Below are positions 1-8,781 of a stretch of DNA of 64,000 bases, one piece after another. The notes beneath the pieces were generated by a model. The model was not told the DNA's origin and ran no database searches. It saw only the letters and a list, made by a program, of their open reading frames with translations. The stretch is from positions 310,001 through 374,000 of the forward strand of contig NZ_RBZP01000001.1 of NCBI RefSeq assembly GCF_003628505.1, read 5' to 3'. The position numbers were made by a program, and so were the translations under genes. Position 1 is the first letter of the stretch. Each line of letters starts with the position of its first letter. Origin of the DNA: Oceanobacillus halophilus (lineage in GTDB: Bacteria; Bacillota; Bacilli; Bacillales; Amphibacillaceae).

Positions 1-653
1 AATTTAGTAAAGAGCTTTCTAAGTTGTCACCACAAGAATTTATCGATCATTTTATTATCGGATTAAACATAAAACATCTTGTAGCTGGCTTTGACTATAC
101 ATTTGGGCATAAAGGCAGTGGTAATATGATGAATATATCAAATTATTCAAGAGAAGCTTTTACATATACAACGATTGCTAAAGTTATGTCTGAAAATGAC
201 AAAGTTAGTTCTACAAGGATTAGAAAGCTATTAGAAGATGGAGAAGTAGAAGAAGCAAACTATCTTTTAAATCGTCCTTTTAGATTAGATGGATTGGTTA
301 TTAAAGGGGATCAGCGTGGTAGGGAAATAGGGTACCCTACTGCTAATCTTAAAGTGGATCCAGATTTATTATTACCAAAACAAGGAATTTATGCAGTCAA
401 AGTTTTATATAATAATGAAATCCTTAATGGAATGGCCAACATCGGTACTAATCCAACTTTTACAGAAGATAAAGAAGATTTGTCCGTAGAAGTTAATATT
501 CTTGATTATAAAAAAGAATTGTATGGGGAAGAATTAACAGTAGAATGGTATAAATTTATGCGAGATGAAGAAAAGTTCGACAGTGTTCAAGAATTGATTG
601 ATCAAATCGATATGGACGAGAAAAATATACGAAACTATTTTGCTGAAAGATAG
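1..653 (+). CDS. ribF: Bifunctional riboflavin kinase / FAD synthetase, 5' end missing
   Basis: Converts riboflavin to FMN and then FAD in the cytoplasm. The reading frame is open to the left edge (first full codon at base 3), so the start and the N-terminal nucleotide-binding part lie outside the window. Visible are the end of the adenylyltransferase domain (GFDYTFG, then the STRIRKLL motif) and the whole C-terminal flavokinase domain, with GREIGYPTANL, a GIYAVKV strand and GMANIGTNPTF. It lies directly upstream of rpsO, as ribC does in B. subtilis. No terminator is seen after the stop, so read-through into the rpsO leader is possible. Confidence 0.95.
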   Translation, partial: FSKELSKLSPQEFIDHFIIGLNIKHLVAGFDYTFGHKGSGNMMNISNYSREAFTYTTIAKVMSENDKVSSTRIRKLLEDGEVEEANYLLNRPFRLDGLVIKGDQRGREIGYPTANLKVDPDLLLPKQGIYAVKVLYNNEILNGMANIGTNPTFTEDKEDLSVEVNILDYKKELYGEELTVEWYKFMRDEEKFDSVQELIDQIDMDEKNIRNYFAER

Positions 654-784
654 TATAATTTGTTCTTGCATTTTTACCTTAAAAGCGTTATGCTAGTAAT
701 CGTGAAACCGTCCCTTGGCAATACGAAACTCCGACGATTGCTAGGAGATTGGGGATACTGAAATTTCTATAGGAGGTGTGCCGA
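654..784 (+). promoter_or_regulatory. rpsO leader with two competing stems; candidate S15 autoregulatory RNA
   Basis: A TATAAT hexamer at 654-659 (weak -35) could start a leader of about 120 nt. Two mutually exclusive pairings are visible. Bases 712-722 pair with 737-747 (one mismatch), and 694-703 pair with 734-743 (ten pairs, one G-U). Leader-mediated autoregulation by S15 is known in several bacteria with differing RNA structures. The assignment here is inference from position and from the switch-like pairing. The AGGAGGTG ribosome binding site at 771-778 lies outside both stems. Confidence 0.45.
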
Positions 785-1054
785 ATGGCTATTACACAAG
801 AACGTAAGAATGAAGTTATCAATGAATATAAAGTTCATGAAACGGATACTGGGTCTCCAGAAGTACAGATCGCTGTCCTTACAGAAGAAATCAATACGTT
901 AAATGAACATTTACGCGTTCATAAGAAAGATCATCATTCACGTCGTGGTTTATTAAAAATGGTTGGTAAACGTCGTAACTTACTTAATTACCTACGTAAC
1001 AAAGACGTTACTCGTTACCGTGAATTAATTAAAAAACTTGGTTTACGTCGATAA
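785..1054 (+). CDS. rpsO: Ribosomal protein S15
   Basis: Small-subunit ribosomal protein that binds 16S rRNA early in 30S assembly. The start is the ATG at 785, seven bases after AGGAGGTG (771-778). This gives 89 residues, the standard S15 length, where an upstream in-frame start would add non-conserved residues. Family signatures include [12 protein letters not shown], the [15 protein letters not shown] block and [11 protein letters not shown]. The gene has its own leader and a strong terminator at 1064-1095, so it is probably mostly monocistronic, with some read-through to pnp. Confidence 0.98.
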   Translation: MAITQERKNEVINEYKVHETDTGSPEVQIAVLTEEINTLNEHLRVHKKDHHSRRGLLKMVGKRRNLLNYLRNKDVTRYRELIKKLGLRR

Positions 1055-1063
1055 TGATGTTGA

Positions 1064-1095
1064 AAGAAGCAGGAGAAATCCTGCTTCTTCTATTA
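1064..1095 (+). terminator. Rho-independent terminator after rpsO
   Basis: An 11-bp stem (1064-1074 with 1079-1089), a GAAA loop and a short T-rich tail. Confidence 0.85.
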
Positions 1096-1143
1096 TCTAA
1101 ACAAACTATACATAAATGTAGGAATATCAGGAGTACAAACTTA

Positions 1144-1171
1144 TTGATCCTATCCCTGATATAAATATAAG
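1144..1171 (+). promoter_or_regulatory. Candidate sigma-A promoter for pnp
   Basis: TTGATC (1144-1149), a 16-bp spacer and TATAAG (1166-1171), about 95 nt before the pnp start. It lies just beyond the rpsO terminator, which fits separate expression of pnp. Hexamer match only. Confidence 0.4.
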
Positions 1172-1267
1172 CTTTTCTCCGTGTTTTAAAGGGGATAAAA
1201 TTTACAATTATGACTATAAACTATAAAATGTAAGGTAGAATGTAGTATGAAAGGAGCACTTTATCGA

Positions 1268-3382
1268 ATGGCAGAAGAAAAACAAGTTTTCTCCACTGAA
1301 ATTTCCGGTAAGAAATTCACCGTAGAAATTGGAGAATTAGCAAAGCAAGCCAATGGTGCATGTATGGTACATTATGGTGATACCTCTGTATTGGCCGTAG
1401 CAACAGCATCAAAAGAACCAAAAGATTTACCGTTCTTCCCATTAACAGTAAATTACGAAGAACGCTTATATGCAGTCGGGAAAATCCCTGGTGGCTTTAT
1501 TAAACGGGAAGGAAGACCAAGTGAGAAGGCCATTCTAACTTCCAGACTAATTGACCGTCCAATTCGACCGATGTTTCCTGATGGATTCAGAAATGAAGTT
1601 CAAGTTATCAGCACTGTAATGAGTGTTGACCAAGACTGTTCAACTGAAATTGCGGCTATGGTCGGATCATCTATTGCACTATGTGTATCAGATATTCCCT
1701 TTGAACAGCCAATAGCAGGTGTTCATGTTGGAAGGATTAATGGAGAGTTCGTTATCAATCCAACTATTGAACAAGATGAACTAAGCGATATCGATTTAAC
1801 TGTTGCAGGAACAAAAGATGCTATTAACATGGTTGAAGCAGGGGCGAATGAAGTTCCAGAGGAGACAATGCTTGAAGCAATTATGTTTGGGCATGAAGAA
1901 ATAAAGCGTCTTGTTGCTTTTCAAGAAGAGATTATTCAAGCAATTGGAGTAGAAAAATCAGAATTTAAACTTCTAGAAAACGATGAAGATTTAACAAATA
2001 AAGTAGAAGCTGATGCTAAAGAAAGATTAGTTGCTGCAATTCAAGTAAAAGAAAAACATGCTCGTGAAGAAGCTATTCAACAAGTGAAAGATGAAGTTCT
2101 TCAAGAGTATGAAGAAGAAGAAACAGAAGTAATCAGTCAAGTAAAATCTATCTTGGACAAGATGGTAAAAGCTGAAGTCAGACGATTGATTACAGTTGAA
2201 AAAATCCGCCCTGATGGAAGACAAGTAGATGAAATCCGCCCTTTATCTTCACGTGTTAACGTGCTTCCTCGGACACATGGCTCTGGTTTATTTACTCGTG
2301 GACAAACCCAAGCTTTAAGTGTTTGTACGTTAGGCGCATTAGGTGATGTTCAAATTTTAGATGGATTAGATTTGGAAGAATCCAAACGCTTTATGCATCA
2401 TTATAATTTCCCACAATACAGTGTTGGGGAAACTGGCCCAATTAGAGGACCTGGCCGTCGTGAAATAGGTCATGGAGCATTAGGAGAACGTGCCCTTGAA
2501 AAAGTAGTTCCATCGGAAAAAGAATTTCCTTATACAATCCGATTAGTATCTGAAGTTCTTGAATCTAACGGTTCAACCTCGCAAGCTAGTATTTGTGCAA
2601 GTACCTTAGCAATGATGGATGCAGGAGTTCCTATTAAATCACCAGTAGCTGGAATTGCGATGGGACTTGTTAAATCAGGAGAACATTACACGATTTTAAC
2701 GGATATTCAAGGGATGGAAGATGCTCTTGGAGATATGGACTTTAAGGTAGCTGGTACTGAAAAAGGTGTAACTGCACTTCAGATGGATATAAAAATTGAT
2801 GGGCTTTCAAGAGAAATATTAGAAGAAGCATTAACACAGGCGAAAAAAGGTCGTATGCAAATTTTAGACTCTATGTTAGCAACTATCAATACGCCAAGAG
2901 ATGGGCTTTCAAGATATGCACCTAAAATCCTGACTATGTCCATCAACCCAGACAAGATTCGTTCAGTCATTGGGCCAAGCGGTAAACAAATCAATGAAAT
3001 CATTGATGAAACTGGTGTTAAGATTGATATTGAACAGGATGGAAGTATCTTTATTTCCTCCACTGACCCTGAAATGAATGACAAAGCTAAAAAAATTATA
3101 GAAGATATTGTTCGTGAAGTAGAAGTAGGACAAATCTATCTTGGTAAAGTAAAGCGAATTGAAAAATTTGGTGCATTCGTTGAACTGTTTAAAGGAAAAG
3201 ATGGATTAGTTCATATTTCTGAACTAGCTGAGGAGCGAACGAACAAAGTAGAAGATGTAGTATCCATTGGGGATGAAATTCTAGTGAAGGTTAAGGAAAT
3301 TGATCGCCAAGGAAGAGTAAATCTTTCCAGAAAAGCCGTAATAAAGGAAGAAAAGGAAAGACAGGAAAAAGCTAAACAATAA
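1268..3382 (+). CDS. pnp: Polyribonucleotide nucleotidyltransferase (PNPase)
   Basis: Phosphorolytic 3'-to-5' exoribonuclease of the RNA degradation machinery. The ATG at 1268 (MAEEKQVF) is preferred: AAAGGAG at 1250-1256 serves as ribosome binding site, and the product is 704 residues, close to the 705 of B. subtilis. Order of parts: first RNase PH domain, a helical linker near residues 215-300, second RNase PH domain with [20 protein letters not shown], then KH ([16 protein letters not shown]) and S1 ([20 protein letters not shown]) RNA-binding domains. Rny, a known degradosome partner, is encoded about 22 kb downstream. Confidence 0.97.
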   Translation: MAEEKQVFSTEISGKKFTVEIGELAKQANGACMVHYGDTSVLAVATASKEPKDLPFFPLTVNYEERLYAVGKIPGGFIKREGRPSEKAILTSRLIDRPIRPMFPDGFRNEVQVISTVMSVDQDCSTEIAAMVGSSIALCVSDIPFEQPIAGVHVGRINGEFVINPTIEQDELSDIDLTVAGTKDAINMVEAGANEVPEETMLEAIMFGHEEIKRLVAFQEEIIQAIGVEKSEFKLLENDEDLTNKVEADAKERLVAAIQVKEKHAREEAIQQVKDEVLQEYEEEETEVISQVKSILDKMVKAEVRRLITVEKIRPDGRQVDEIRPLSSRVNVLPRTHGSGLFTRGQTQALSVCTLGALGDVQILDGLDLEESKRFMHHYNFPQYSVGETGPIRGPGRREIGHGALGERALEKVVPSEKEFPYTIRLVSEVLESNGSTSQASICASTLAMMDAGVPIKSPVAGIAMGLVKSGEHYTILTDIQGMEDALGDMDFKVAGTEKGVTALQMDIKIDGLSREILEEALTQAKKGRMQILDSMLATINTPRDGLSRYAPKILTMSINPDKIRSVIGPSGKQINEIIDETGVKIDIEQDGSIFISSTDPEMNDKAKKIIEDIVREVEVGQIYLGKVKRIEKFGAFVELFKGKDGLVHISELAEERTNKVEDVVSIGDEILVKVKEIDRQGRVNLSRKAVIKEEKERQEKAKQ

Positions 3383-3390
3383 TTTATGAG

Positions 3391-3421
3391 AAAGAAGCTG
3401 TACAAACAGTTTCTTTTTTTA
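3391..3421 (+). terminator. Terminator after pnp
   Basis: A 10-bp stem (3391-3400 with 3407-3416 region, one G-U) followed by a run of T. Repeat copy R1 starts 14 bp later. Confidence 0.85.
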
Positions 3422-3434
3422 TGTAATAAATTTT

Positions 3435-3962
3435 GGCTCTACTTTATAGTTTGTTGCTTTTTGAAGTTTGACATTTGATAGAAACTGTTGATAATCTGAA
3501 TTCAGAGTAATGTGCTTAACTTTCGCTGCGGAAATACACTACGCTTAGTTCCTGCTATGCTTGATTTTAACTAGGAAATATCTCTTGTTACGGGAAAACT
3601 CCCCCAAACGTGACATTATGGACTATAGTTTTAGAAATTTTTAGAGTATGTAACATAGCGGAGGCAGAATACGAAGACTCCTCGAAAATAAAAGGCAATT
3701 TTCTTCGTGCGATGTAATGCTGACGAAGCCTTCCTTGTCCTGTGGGAATAGCACGTGTCCAGACCTGAGCAGGAAGTGGTTTTCTTCCGAGGAGGCTGAG
3801 GCCGTGCCCGCGAACCGCAAGTATTCTGCCAGAGCGAATAATCGCACAAATCAATCATAAGTGTAAGCGATAGCTACATTATTCTGAATTAAAGATATTA
3901 ACAATCTATATAAAATACAAGGTAAGGTCATGCTAAAAGCTACAATTTTTTAGAAAAGAGCC
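3435..3962 (-). repeat. Intergenic repeat R1 (GGCTCTTTT-ended family, long form, core inverted)
   Basis: Fills most of the pnp-ylxY gap. The left end reads GGCTCT...GTTTGTTGCTTTTTGAA and the right end closes with TTAGAAAAGAGCC, its inverted partner. AAATTTT precedes the left end and follows the right end, a 7-bp direct repeat that looks like a target duplication. The core contains the GC-rich motif GCGGTTCGCGGGCACGGCC on the minus strand (3788-3818), and CTGCGGAAATACACTACGC near 3528. Open frames inside it follow the repeat pattern and have no ribosome binding site, so I call no gene here. Confidence 0.85.
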
Positions 3963-4026
3963 AAATTTTTAAAGGTGAATTTGTCCTTCTCCTATTGATT
4001 TTCTTTTATTCACTAGCTGTCAATAG

Positions 4027-4056
4027 GTCATACCTTGTCCCACTCCTGCATACAGT
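4027..4056 (+). promoter_or_regulatory. Candidate sigma-E promoter for ylxY
   Basis: GTCATACC (4027-4034), a 14-bp spacer and CATACAGT (4049-4056) resemble the mother-cell sigma-E pattern GTCATATT-N14-CATACAMT. The predicted start is near 4063, at the ribosome binding site, so the transcript would have a very short leader. Confidence 0.5.
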
Positions 4057-4078
4057 TGTATAAGGAGGAGGGGTGAGG

Positions 4079-5029
4079 ATGTATCATTATAAAAAATATA
4101 TAAATTTATGCTTATTTATTATTATTGTGTTACTATCTTACAGCACTGTTCATAATCCGATAGAAATTAATCACGAGGTAACCACAACGCTCTCACAAGC
4201 AATAAAGAAAGAAGATGAATTATATCAGGAAATTGAGAAAAAAAGCATAGATTTTCAGGAACCTCCTGAGAATGCTTACATAGATGAAGTGTGGAAAAAA
4301 ACACCAGGCAGAAATGGATTAGATGTGGATATTGAGAAATCTTATGTAAAAATGAAAAAAAATGGGAACTTTGATGAATCACTAATAGTATATAAACAAA
4401 TTCCTCCTGATATTAAAATGGAAGATTTGCCCGCAGCACCAATATATCGTGGCCACCCTGATAAAAAGATGGTAGCATTTTTAATTAATGTCTCATGGGG
4501 GACAGAATATATTCCCGATATTTTAAAAGCGTTACATGATAATAATGTAAAAGCAACTTTCTTTATTGAAGGAAAATGGGCTAAAGATAATGCGGAATTG
4601 GTAAAAATGATAGATGAACAAGGACATATTATCGGAAATCACGCCTATAATCATCCAGATATGTCAAGACTATCTAATCAGAAGATAGTGGAGCAAATAT
4701 CACAAACAAATGAAATTTTAACAGCGATAACAGATAAAACTCCTAAATGGTTTGCACCGCCAAGTGGTAACTATAGCGAACAAGTTGTCCAAACTGCGAG
4801 TAACCTACAAATGGAAACAATACTATGGACTGTAGACACGATTGATTGGAAGAATCCATCTGTTAATGTTATGATAAACCGAGTAAATGGTAAAATTCAC
4901 CCAGGTGCTACCATTTTAATGCATCCCACTTCTGCAATTGCAAAAGGAATGGATGGTTTGATAAAAAATATAAAGGAAAATGGGTATCAAATCGGGACAA
5001 TAGAAAAATTGTTAAGTGAAGAGCGTTAA
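4079..5029 (+). CDS. ylxY: Polysaccharide deacetylase-like sporulation protein (YlxY family)
   Basis: Secreted or membrane-anchored NodB-fold protein. The ATG at 4079 suits the AAGGAGGAGG ribosome binding site (4062-4071); a GTG at 4073 is closer than usual. The product is 316 residues, near the usual YlxY length. An N-terminal hydrophobic segment (LCLFIIIVLLSYS) acts as signal or anchor. The NodB domain has the HxxxH metal motif (GNHAYNHPDM) and a C-terminal ILMHPT. The first catalytic motif, normally TFDDG, reads INVSWGTE, so the usual aspartates are missing. B. subtilis YlxY shares this change as I recall it. True deacetylase activity is doubtful. The sigma-E-like promoter suggests a mother-cell role. 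Confidence 0.88.
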   Translation: MYHYKKYINLCLFIIIVLLSYSTVHNPIEINHEVTTTLSQAIKKEDELYQEIEKKSIDFQEPPENAYIDEVWKKTPGRNGLDVDIEKSYVKMKKNGNFDESLIVYKQIPPDIKMEDLPAAPIYRGHPDKKMVAFLINVSWGTEYIPDILKALHDNNVKATFFIEGKWAKDNAELVKMIDEQGHIIGNHAYNHPDMSRLSNQKIVEQISQTNEILTAITDKTPKWFAPPSGNYSEQVVQTASNLQMETILWTVDTIDWKNPSVNVMINRVNGKIHPGATILMHPTSAIAKGMDGLIKNIKENGYQIGTIEKLLSEER

Positions 5030-5092
5030 CGCATACCTTCATTACATTTTTAGTGTTGTAGAGCATCAAATAACTTAGTAGGAGGACATACT

Positions 5093-6313
5093 TTGATACA
5101 AAGACATACTTGTGAAAACGGATTAAGAGTAGTTCTAGAAAATATCCCCGCTGTTCGATCAGTAACAATCGGTATTTGGGTTTTAACAGGATCCAGAAAC
5201 GAAACCGATAAAAATAATGGGATTTCCCACTTTTTAGAGCATATGTTTTTTAAAGGTACGAAGACAAAAACAGCCCAAGAAATTGCTGAAGCGTTTGATT
5301 CCATTGGCGGCCAGATAAATGCGTTTACTTCAAAAGAATATACTTGTTATTATGCCAAGGTATTAGATACTCATAAGAACTATGCGCTGGAAATTTTGGC
5401 AGACATGTTCTTTAATTCTTCCTTTGATGAGGAAGAAATGGAGCGGGAGAAAAAAGTAGTATATGAAGAAATAAAAATGTACGAAGATACACCTGACGAT
5501 ATTGTCCACGATTTACTAGCAAGGGCATCTTTTGGAGAACATCCACTTGGCTATCCAATTCTGGGTACAGAGGAACATTTGAAATCATTCACTCCTGATA
5601 CTCTAAGAACATACATAAAAGAACGATACACACCTAACAATGTTGTAATTTCTGTTGCAGGTAATGTAGATGACTCATTTATAAAAGATGTGGAAAGTCT
5701 TTTCGGCTCTTATCAAGCAGAGAAGGAAAAAGGTAATATTAGCAAACCTGCTTTTTTAGCCGAAAATATAGAACGTAATAAAGACACGGAACAAGCTCAT
5801 TTATGCCTTGGATATAATGGCTTAAAAGTTGGAGATGAGAATACGTATAGCTTAGTTGTCATGAATAATGTCCTTGGTGGCAGTATGAGTTCTAGACTCT
5901 TCCAGGATGTTCGAGAAAAGCAGGGCTTAGCTTATTCTGTTTTCTCTTATCATTCATCTTTCTTAGATAATGGGTTATTAACGATATATGCAGGAACTGG
6001 TAAAGAACAATTGCCAATACTGCAAGATACCATAAATAATACGCTTGAATTACTGATTAAAGACGGTTTAACTGATAAGGAACTGAAAAATAGTAAAGAA
6101 CAGCTAAAAGGAGGTCTAATGCTAAGCCTTGAAAGCACTAATAGTCGTATGAGTAGGAATGGCAGAAATGAGCTCTTATTGAAACGTCATCGAACATTAG
6201 ATGATATGATTAAAGAGATTGATGGAGTGAATCATGAGAAAATCAGAAATGTCATTGATACAACCTTTAACAGCTCACCATCAACTGCTTTAATAGCACC
6301 AAAATTATCGTAA
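5093..6313 (+). CDS. mlpA: M16 family zinc peptidase (MlpA/YmxG)
   Basis: Processing-peptidase-like zinc protease of 406 residues, the family's usual length. The TTG start at 5093 follows GGAGG (5081-5085) by seven bases; no better start is in frame. The inverted zinc motif HFLEH is present in NGISHFLEHMFFKGT, with the downstream glutamate in EREKKVVYEEIKMYED, so the protein should be active. The C-terminal M16 domain carries the LGGSMSSRLFQDVREKQGLAYSV type motif. In B. subtilis MlpA affects extracellular protease production; the role here is not shown by sequence. Confidence 0.93.
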   Translation: MIQRHTCENGLRVVLENIPAVRSVTIGIWVLTGSRNETDKNNGISHFLEHMFFKGTKTKTAQEIAEAFDSIGGQINAFTSKEYTCYYAKVLDTHKNYALEILADMFFNSSFDEEEMEREKKVVYEEIKMYEDTPDDIVHDLLARASFGEHPLGYPILGTEEHLKSFTPDTLRTYIKERYTPNNVVISVAGNVDDSFIKDVESLFGSYQAEKEKGNISKPAFLAENIERNKDTEQAHLCLGYNGLKVGDENTYSLVVMNNVLGGSMSSRLFQDVREKQGLAYSVFSYHSSFLDNGLLTIYAGTGKEQLPILQDTINNTLELLIKDGLTDKELKNSKEQLKGGLMLSLESTNSRMSRNGRNELLLKRHRTLDDMIKEIDGVNHEKIRNVIDTTFNSSPSTALIAPKLS

Positions 6314-6347
6314 TAGATGAGTTTGCGAATAACAATCATACAAAGAT

Positions 6348-6383
6348 ACGCATGGATTTGCTAATTAATCCATGCGTGTTTTT
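6348..6383 (+). terminator. Terminator after mlpA
   Basis: A perfect 11-bp stem (6348-6358 with 6367-6377) followed by GTTTTT. Repeat R2 starts within 4 bp. Confidence 0.88.
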
Positions 6384-6386
6384 AAT

Positions 6387-6757
6387 GGATCACTTTTTAA
6401 CATGACTTTACATTATATTTGTATAGATTGTTGATATCTTTAATTCAGAGTAGTGTAGCTCTCGCTCACACTTATGTTTGATTTATGCGGTCATTCGCTC
6501 TGGCAGAATACTTGCGGTTCGCGGGCACGGCCTCAGCCTCCTCGCGAAAAAACCACCGCTGCGGGAAGAAGAGCATCGGTGAGACTGCTTTGTGCGTCAG
6601 CACGAAGAAGGCTCACCAGCTCCCCGCGGAAAGCGGAGTGTATTTCCGTAGCGGTGTTAACGAATCGCTCCATTAGTTATTTATTCTTAATTAAATAAAT
6701 CAACAATCTCTATCAACTGTAAAACTTCAAAAAGCAACAATCTATACAAAAAGAGCC
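6387..6757 (+). repeat. Intergenic repeat R2 (same family, medium form)
   Basis: The right end is intact (AAAAAGCAACAATCTATACAAAAAGAGCC). The left end is eroded (GGATCACTTTTTAACATGAC), apparently by a short deletion of the GTTGC part. The core carries GCGGTTCGCGGGCACGGCC (from 6514) and the second-arm motif AAAGCGGAGTGTATTTCCGT (about 6630-6649), with most of the middle of the long form missing. No gene. Confidence 0.85.
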
Positions 6758-6870
6758 ATTAATAAAGAGTCTTGTGGTAAGTTCTGAAACTCTGACAGTC
6801 CTACAAAAGGTTATACTTATTTCTAATTCACATATATATGTACTATCTACATTTATAGGGGGTACATAAA

Positions 6871-7110
6871 ATGAGATTTAAGGATATTAGTGGAAAGGAA
6901 ATTGTCAATATTAATGAAGGCATGAGACTGGGGGTAATTGGGCAAACGGACTTAGAAATTGATGAAAAGACGGGGCAAATTGAAGCATTTATCATCCCTA
7001 CCTATAAATGGTTTGGATTAAAAAAAGAAGGCGATCTTACAAAAATTCGATGGAAAGCTGTGAAAAAGATAGGAGAAGATATGATTATGGTGGAAATGGA
7101 CAAATTTTAA
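6871..7110 (+). CDS. ymxH: PRC-barrel sporulation protein, YlmC/YmxH family
   Basis: A 79-residue single-domain PRC-barrel protein. The ATG follows a purine-rich GGGGG stretch at about 6857. Recognisable features are MRFKDISGKEIVNINEG at the start, DLEIDEKTGQIEAFIIP and the C-terminal TKIRWKAVKKIGEDMIMVE. Family members are tied to sporulation but have no defined biochemical role. The gene lies between mlpA and the dpa genes as in B. subtilis, and has its own terminator. Confidence 0.88.
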   Translation: MRFKDISGKEIVNINEGMRLGVIGQTDLEIDEKTGQIEAFIIPTYKWFGLKKEGDLTKIRWKAVKKIGEDMIMVEMDKF

Positions 7111-7122
7111 ATAGATGGTTTA

Positions 7123-7156
7123 GGGCTAATATCCCCCGTGATATTAGTCCTTTTTC
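7123..7156 (+). terminator. Terminator after ymxH
   Basis: Stem GGCTAATATC (7124-7133) with GATATTAGTCC (7140-7150), then TTTTTC. It separates ymxH from the dpa promoter. Confidence 0.85.
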
Positions 7157-7178
7157 ATGGTTTTTTCATGAACGAATC

Positions 7179-7205
7179 ACTCCCATAGTAGAAAATCATA
7201 AGCTA
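7179..7205 (+). promoter_or_regulatory. Candidate sigma-K promoter for dpaA-dpaB
   Basis: AC at 7179-7180, a 16-bp spacer, then CATAAGCTA (7197-7205) match the late mother-cell sigma-K pattern (AC-N16/17-CATANNNTA). Dipicolinate synthase is made in the mother cell late in sporulation, so the match agrees with function. Confidence 0.6.
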
Positions 7206-7251
7206 TAAAGAGCAGATTTAGCAACAGTATGTCTGGGGGTTAAAAACAACC

Positions 7252-8136
7252 ATGAATCAAACGATTGCAGTAATTGGTGGCGATGCAAGATATTTGGAAT
7301 TAATTAGGCAATTACAATTAGTGCCTGAAACTACAATAATTCTTGTTGGATTCGATCACTTAGAACAAGGTTTTACAGGATTAAAACAAACGGAATTTCA
7401 TGAGTTAGATTTAGATAAGTTAGATTGTGTTATTTTACCAATTACCGGAACAGATCTAGAAGGAAATGTAGAAACAGTATTCTCTGACCAAAAAATAAAA
7501 CTTACAAATGAGTGGTTTAACCATTTAAATAAATCAGTAAAAGTATTTACTGGAATTACCAATGACTATTTGAATCAAGTGGCTAGAGAGGCAGGTATTT
7601 CATTAATTCCTTTATTAAATCGAGATGATGTAGCCATATATAATTCTATTCCCACTGCAGAAGGGGCAATTATGATGGCAATTGAACATACAGATTATAC
7701 GATTCATTCATCAAGATTAATTGTTACAGGTTTCGGAAGAATCGGCCAAACGGTTGCAAGAAGATTCGCAGCACTGGGAGCAAAGGTATCTGTTAGTGCG
7801 AACAATACGACTGAATTAGCAAGAATAACAGAAATGGGATTTCCTGCTATTCCAATTGATAAACTTTACGAACACACGGAACAAAGTGACATAATAATAA
7901 ATACTGTACCAGCTTTGGTAGTCGATGAAAAGGCTATACAGAATTTGCCTGCAAATGCTATTATAATTGACCTTGCCTCAAGACCTGGAGGAACAGATTT
8001 TGATTATGCTAAAAAACGTGGAATTCAAGCTATTCTAACCGGTAGTTTGCCTAGCATTGTTGCACCAAAGACTGCTGGCAAAATACTGGCAGATGTTATT
8101 AAGCAAATTTTACGTAATGAGGGGAGTTTATCATGA
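7252..8136 (+). CDS. dpaA: Dipicolinate synthase subunit A
   Basis: With DpaB it oxidises dihydrodipicolinate to dipicolinic acid, the calcium-chelating core solute of spores. It has 294 residues with two Rossmann-like folds: an N-terminal AVIGGDARYLELIRQL and a second nucleotide-binding motif VTGFGRIGQTVARRFAALG near residues 158-176. The ATG follows GGGGG at about 7235-7239. It overlaps dpaB by 4 nt (ATGA), so translation is coupled. A sigma-K-like promoter lies 47 bp upstream. Confidence 0.96.
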   Translation: MNQTIAVIGGDARYLELIRQLQLVPETTIILVGFDHLEQGFTGLKQTEFHELDLDKLDCVILPITGTDLEGNVETVFSDQKIKLTNEWFNHLNKSVKVFTGITNDYLNQVAREAGISLIPLLNRDDVAIYNSIPTAEGAIMMAIEHTDYTIHSSRLIVTGFGRIGQTVARRFAALGAKVSVSANNTTELARITEMGFPAIPIDKLYEHTEQSDIIINTVPALVVDEKAIQNLPANAIIIDLASRPGGTDFDYAKKRGIQAILTGSLPSIVAPKTAGKILADVIKQILRNEGSLS

Positions 8137-8723
8137 TTTTGGAAGGAAAACGAATAGGAATTGGCTTAACTGGTTCGCATCATACTTTTAGTAAAGTCTT
8201 TACGCAAATAGAATCCTTAGTGGAGAAAAATGTGGAAGTTATCCCAATCGTTTCATATACCGTACAAAATACAGATACAAAATTTGGTACAGCAAGAGAA
8301 CATCTAGAAAAGTTAGAATCCATTACGAGTAACAAAGTAATTACAAGTATGCCGGAAGCAGAACCATTCGGCCCACAAATTCCATTGGATTGTATGGTTA
8401 TTGCTCCATTAACTGGGAACTCTTTAGCAAAAATGGCAAATGGGATTACGGATAATCCTGTTTTAATGGCAGCGAAATCTACAATAAGAAATCAAAGTCC
8501 AGTAGTTTTAGGGGTAACAACAAACGATGCTTTAGGTTTAAATGGTGTTAATTTAATGCGTTTAATGAACAGTAAGCATATTTACTTTATTCCTTTCGGT
8601 CAGGATAATCCTGCCAAAAAACCAAATTCATTAGTTGCAAATTTAGATCTGTTAGAGGATTCCATTAAATCTGCTTTAACAGGAGAACAACTTCAGCCTG
8701 TTATTATTCCTTTTACTGATTAA
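8133..8723 (+). CDS. dpaB: Dipicolinate synthase subunit B (flavoprotein family)
   Basis: Second subunit of dipicolinate synthase, of 196 residues with the flavoprotein (UbiX/DfpA-like) fold. Features are the N-terminal [18 protein letters not shown], the mid-protein [28 protein letters not shown] and a C-terminal [16 protein letters not shown]. It starts inside the dpaA stop codon. Expression should follow dpaA from the sigma-K-like promoter. The following asd gene has its own ribosome binding site after 58 bp. Confidence 0.96.
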   Translation: MILEGKRIGIGLTGSHHTFSKVFTQIESLVEKNVEVIPIVSYTVQNTDTKFGTAREHLEKLESITSNKVITSMPEAEPFGPQIPLDCMVIAPLTGNSLAKMANGITDNPVLMAAKSTIRNQSPVVLGVTTNDALGLNGVNLMRLMNSKHIYFIPFGQDNPAKKPNSLVANLDLLEDSIKSALTGEQLQPVIIPFTD

Positions 8724-8781
8724 AGTATGTTACAATATCAAACTAAGAGAATTATTTTTACTTGTGAGGGGAGAACTTAAC

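Noticed and set aside
3588-3858. Three overlapping minus-strand open frames of 68-88 codons
   Set aside because: They lie wholly within repeat R1, lack a ribosome binding site, and the same translated strings recur in other repeat copies in different frames.
6474-6698. Plus-strand frames in repeat R2
   Set aside because: Repeat-derived; composition follows the GC-rich core, with no ribosome binding site.
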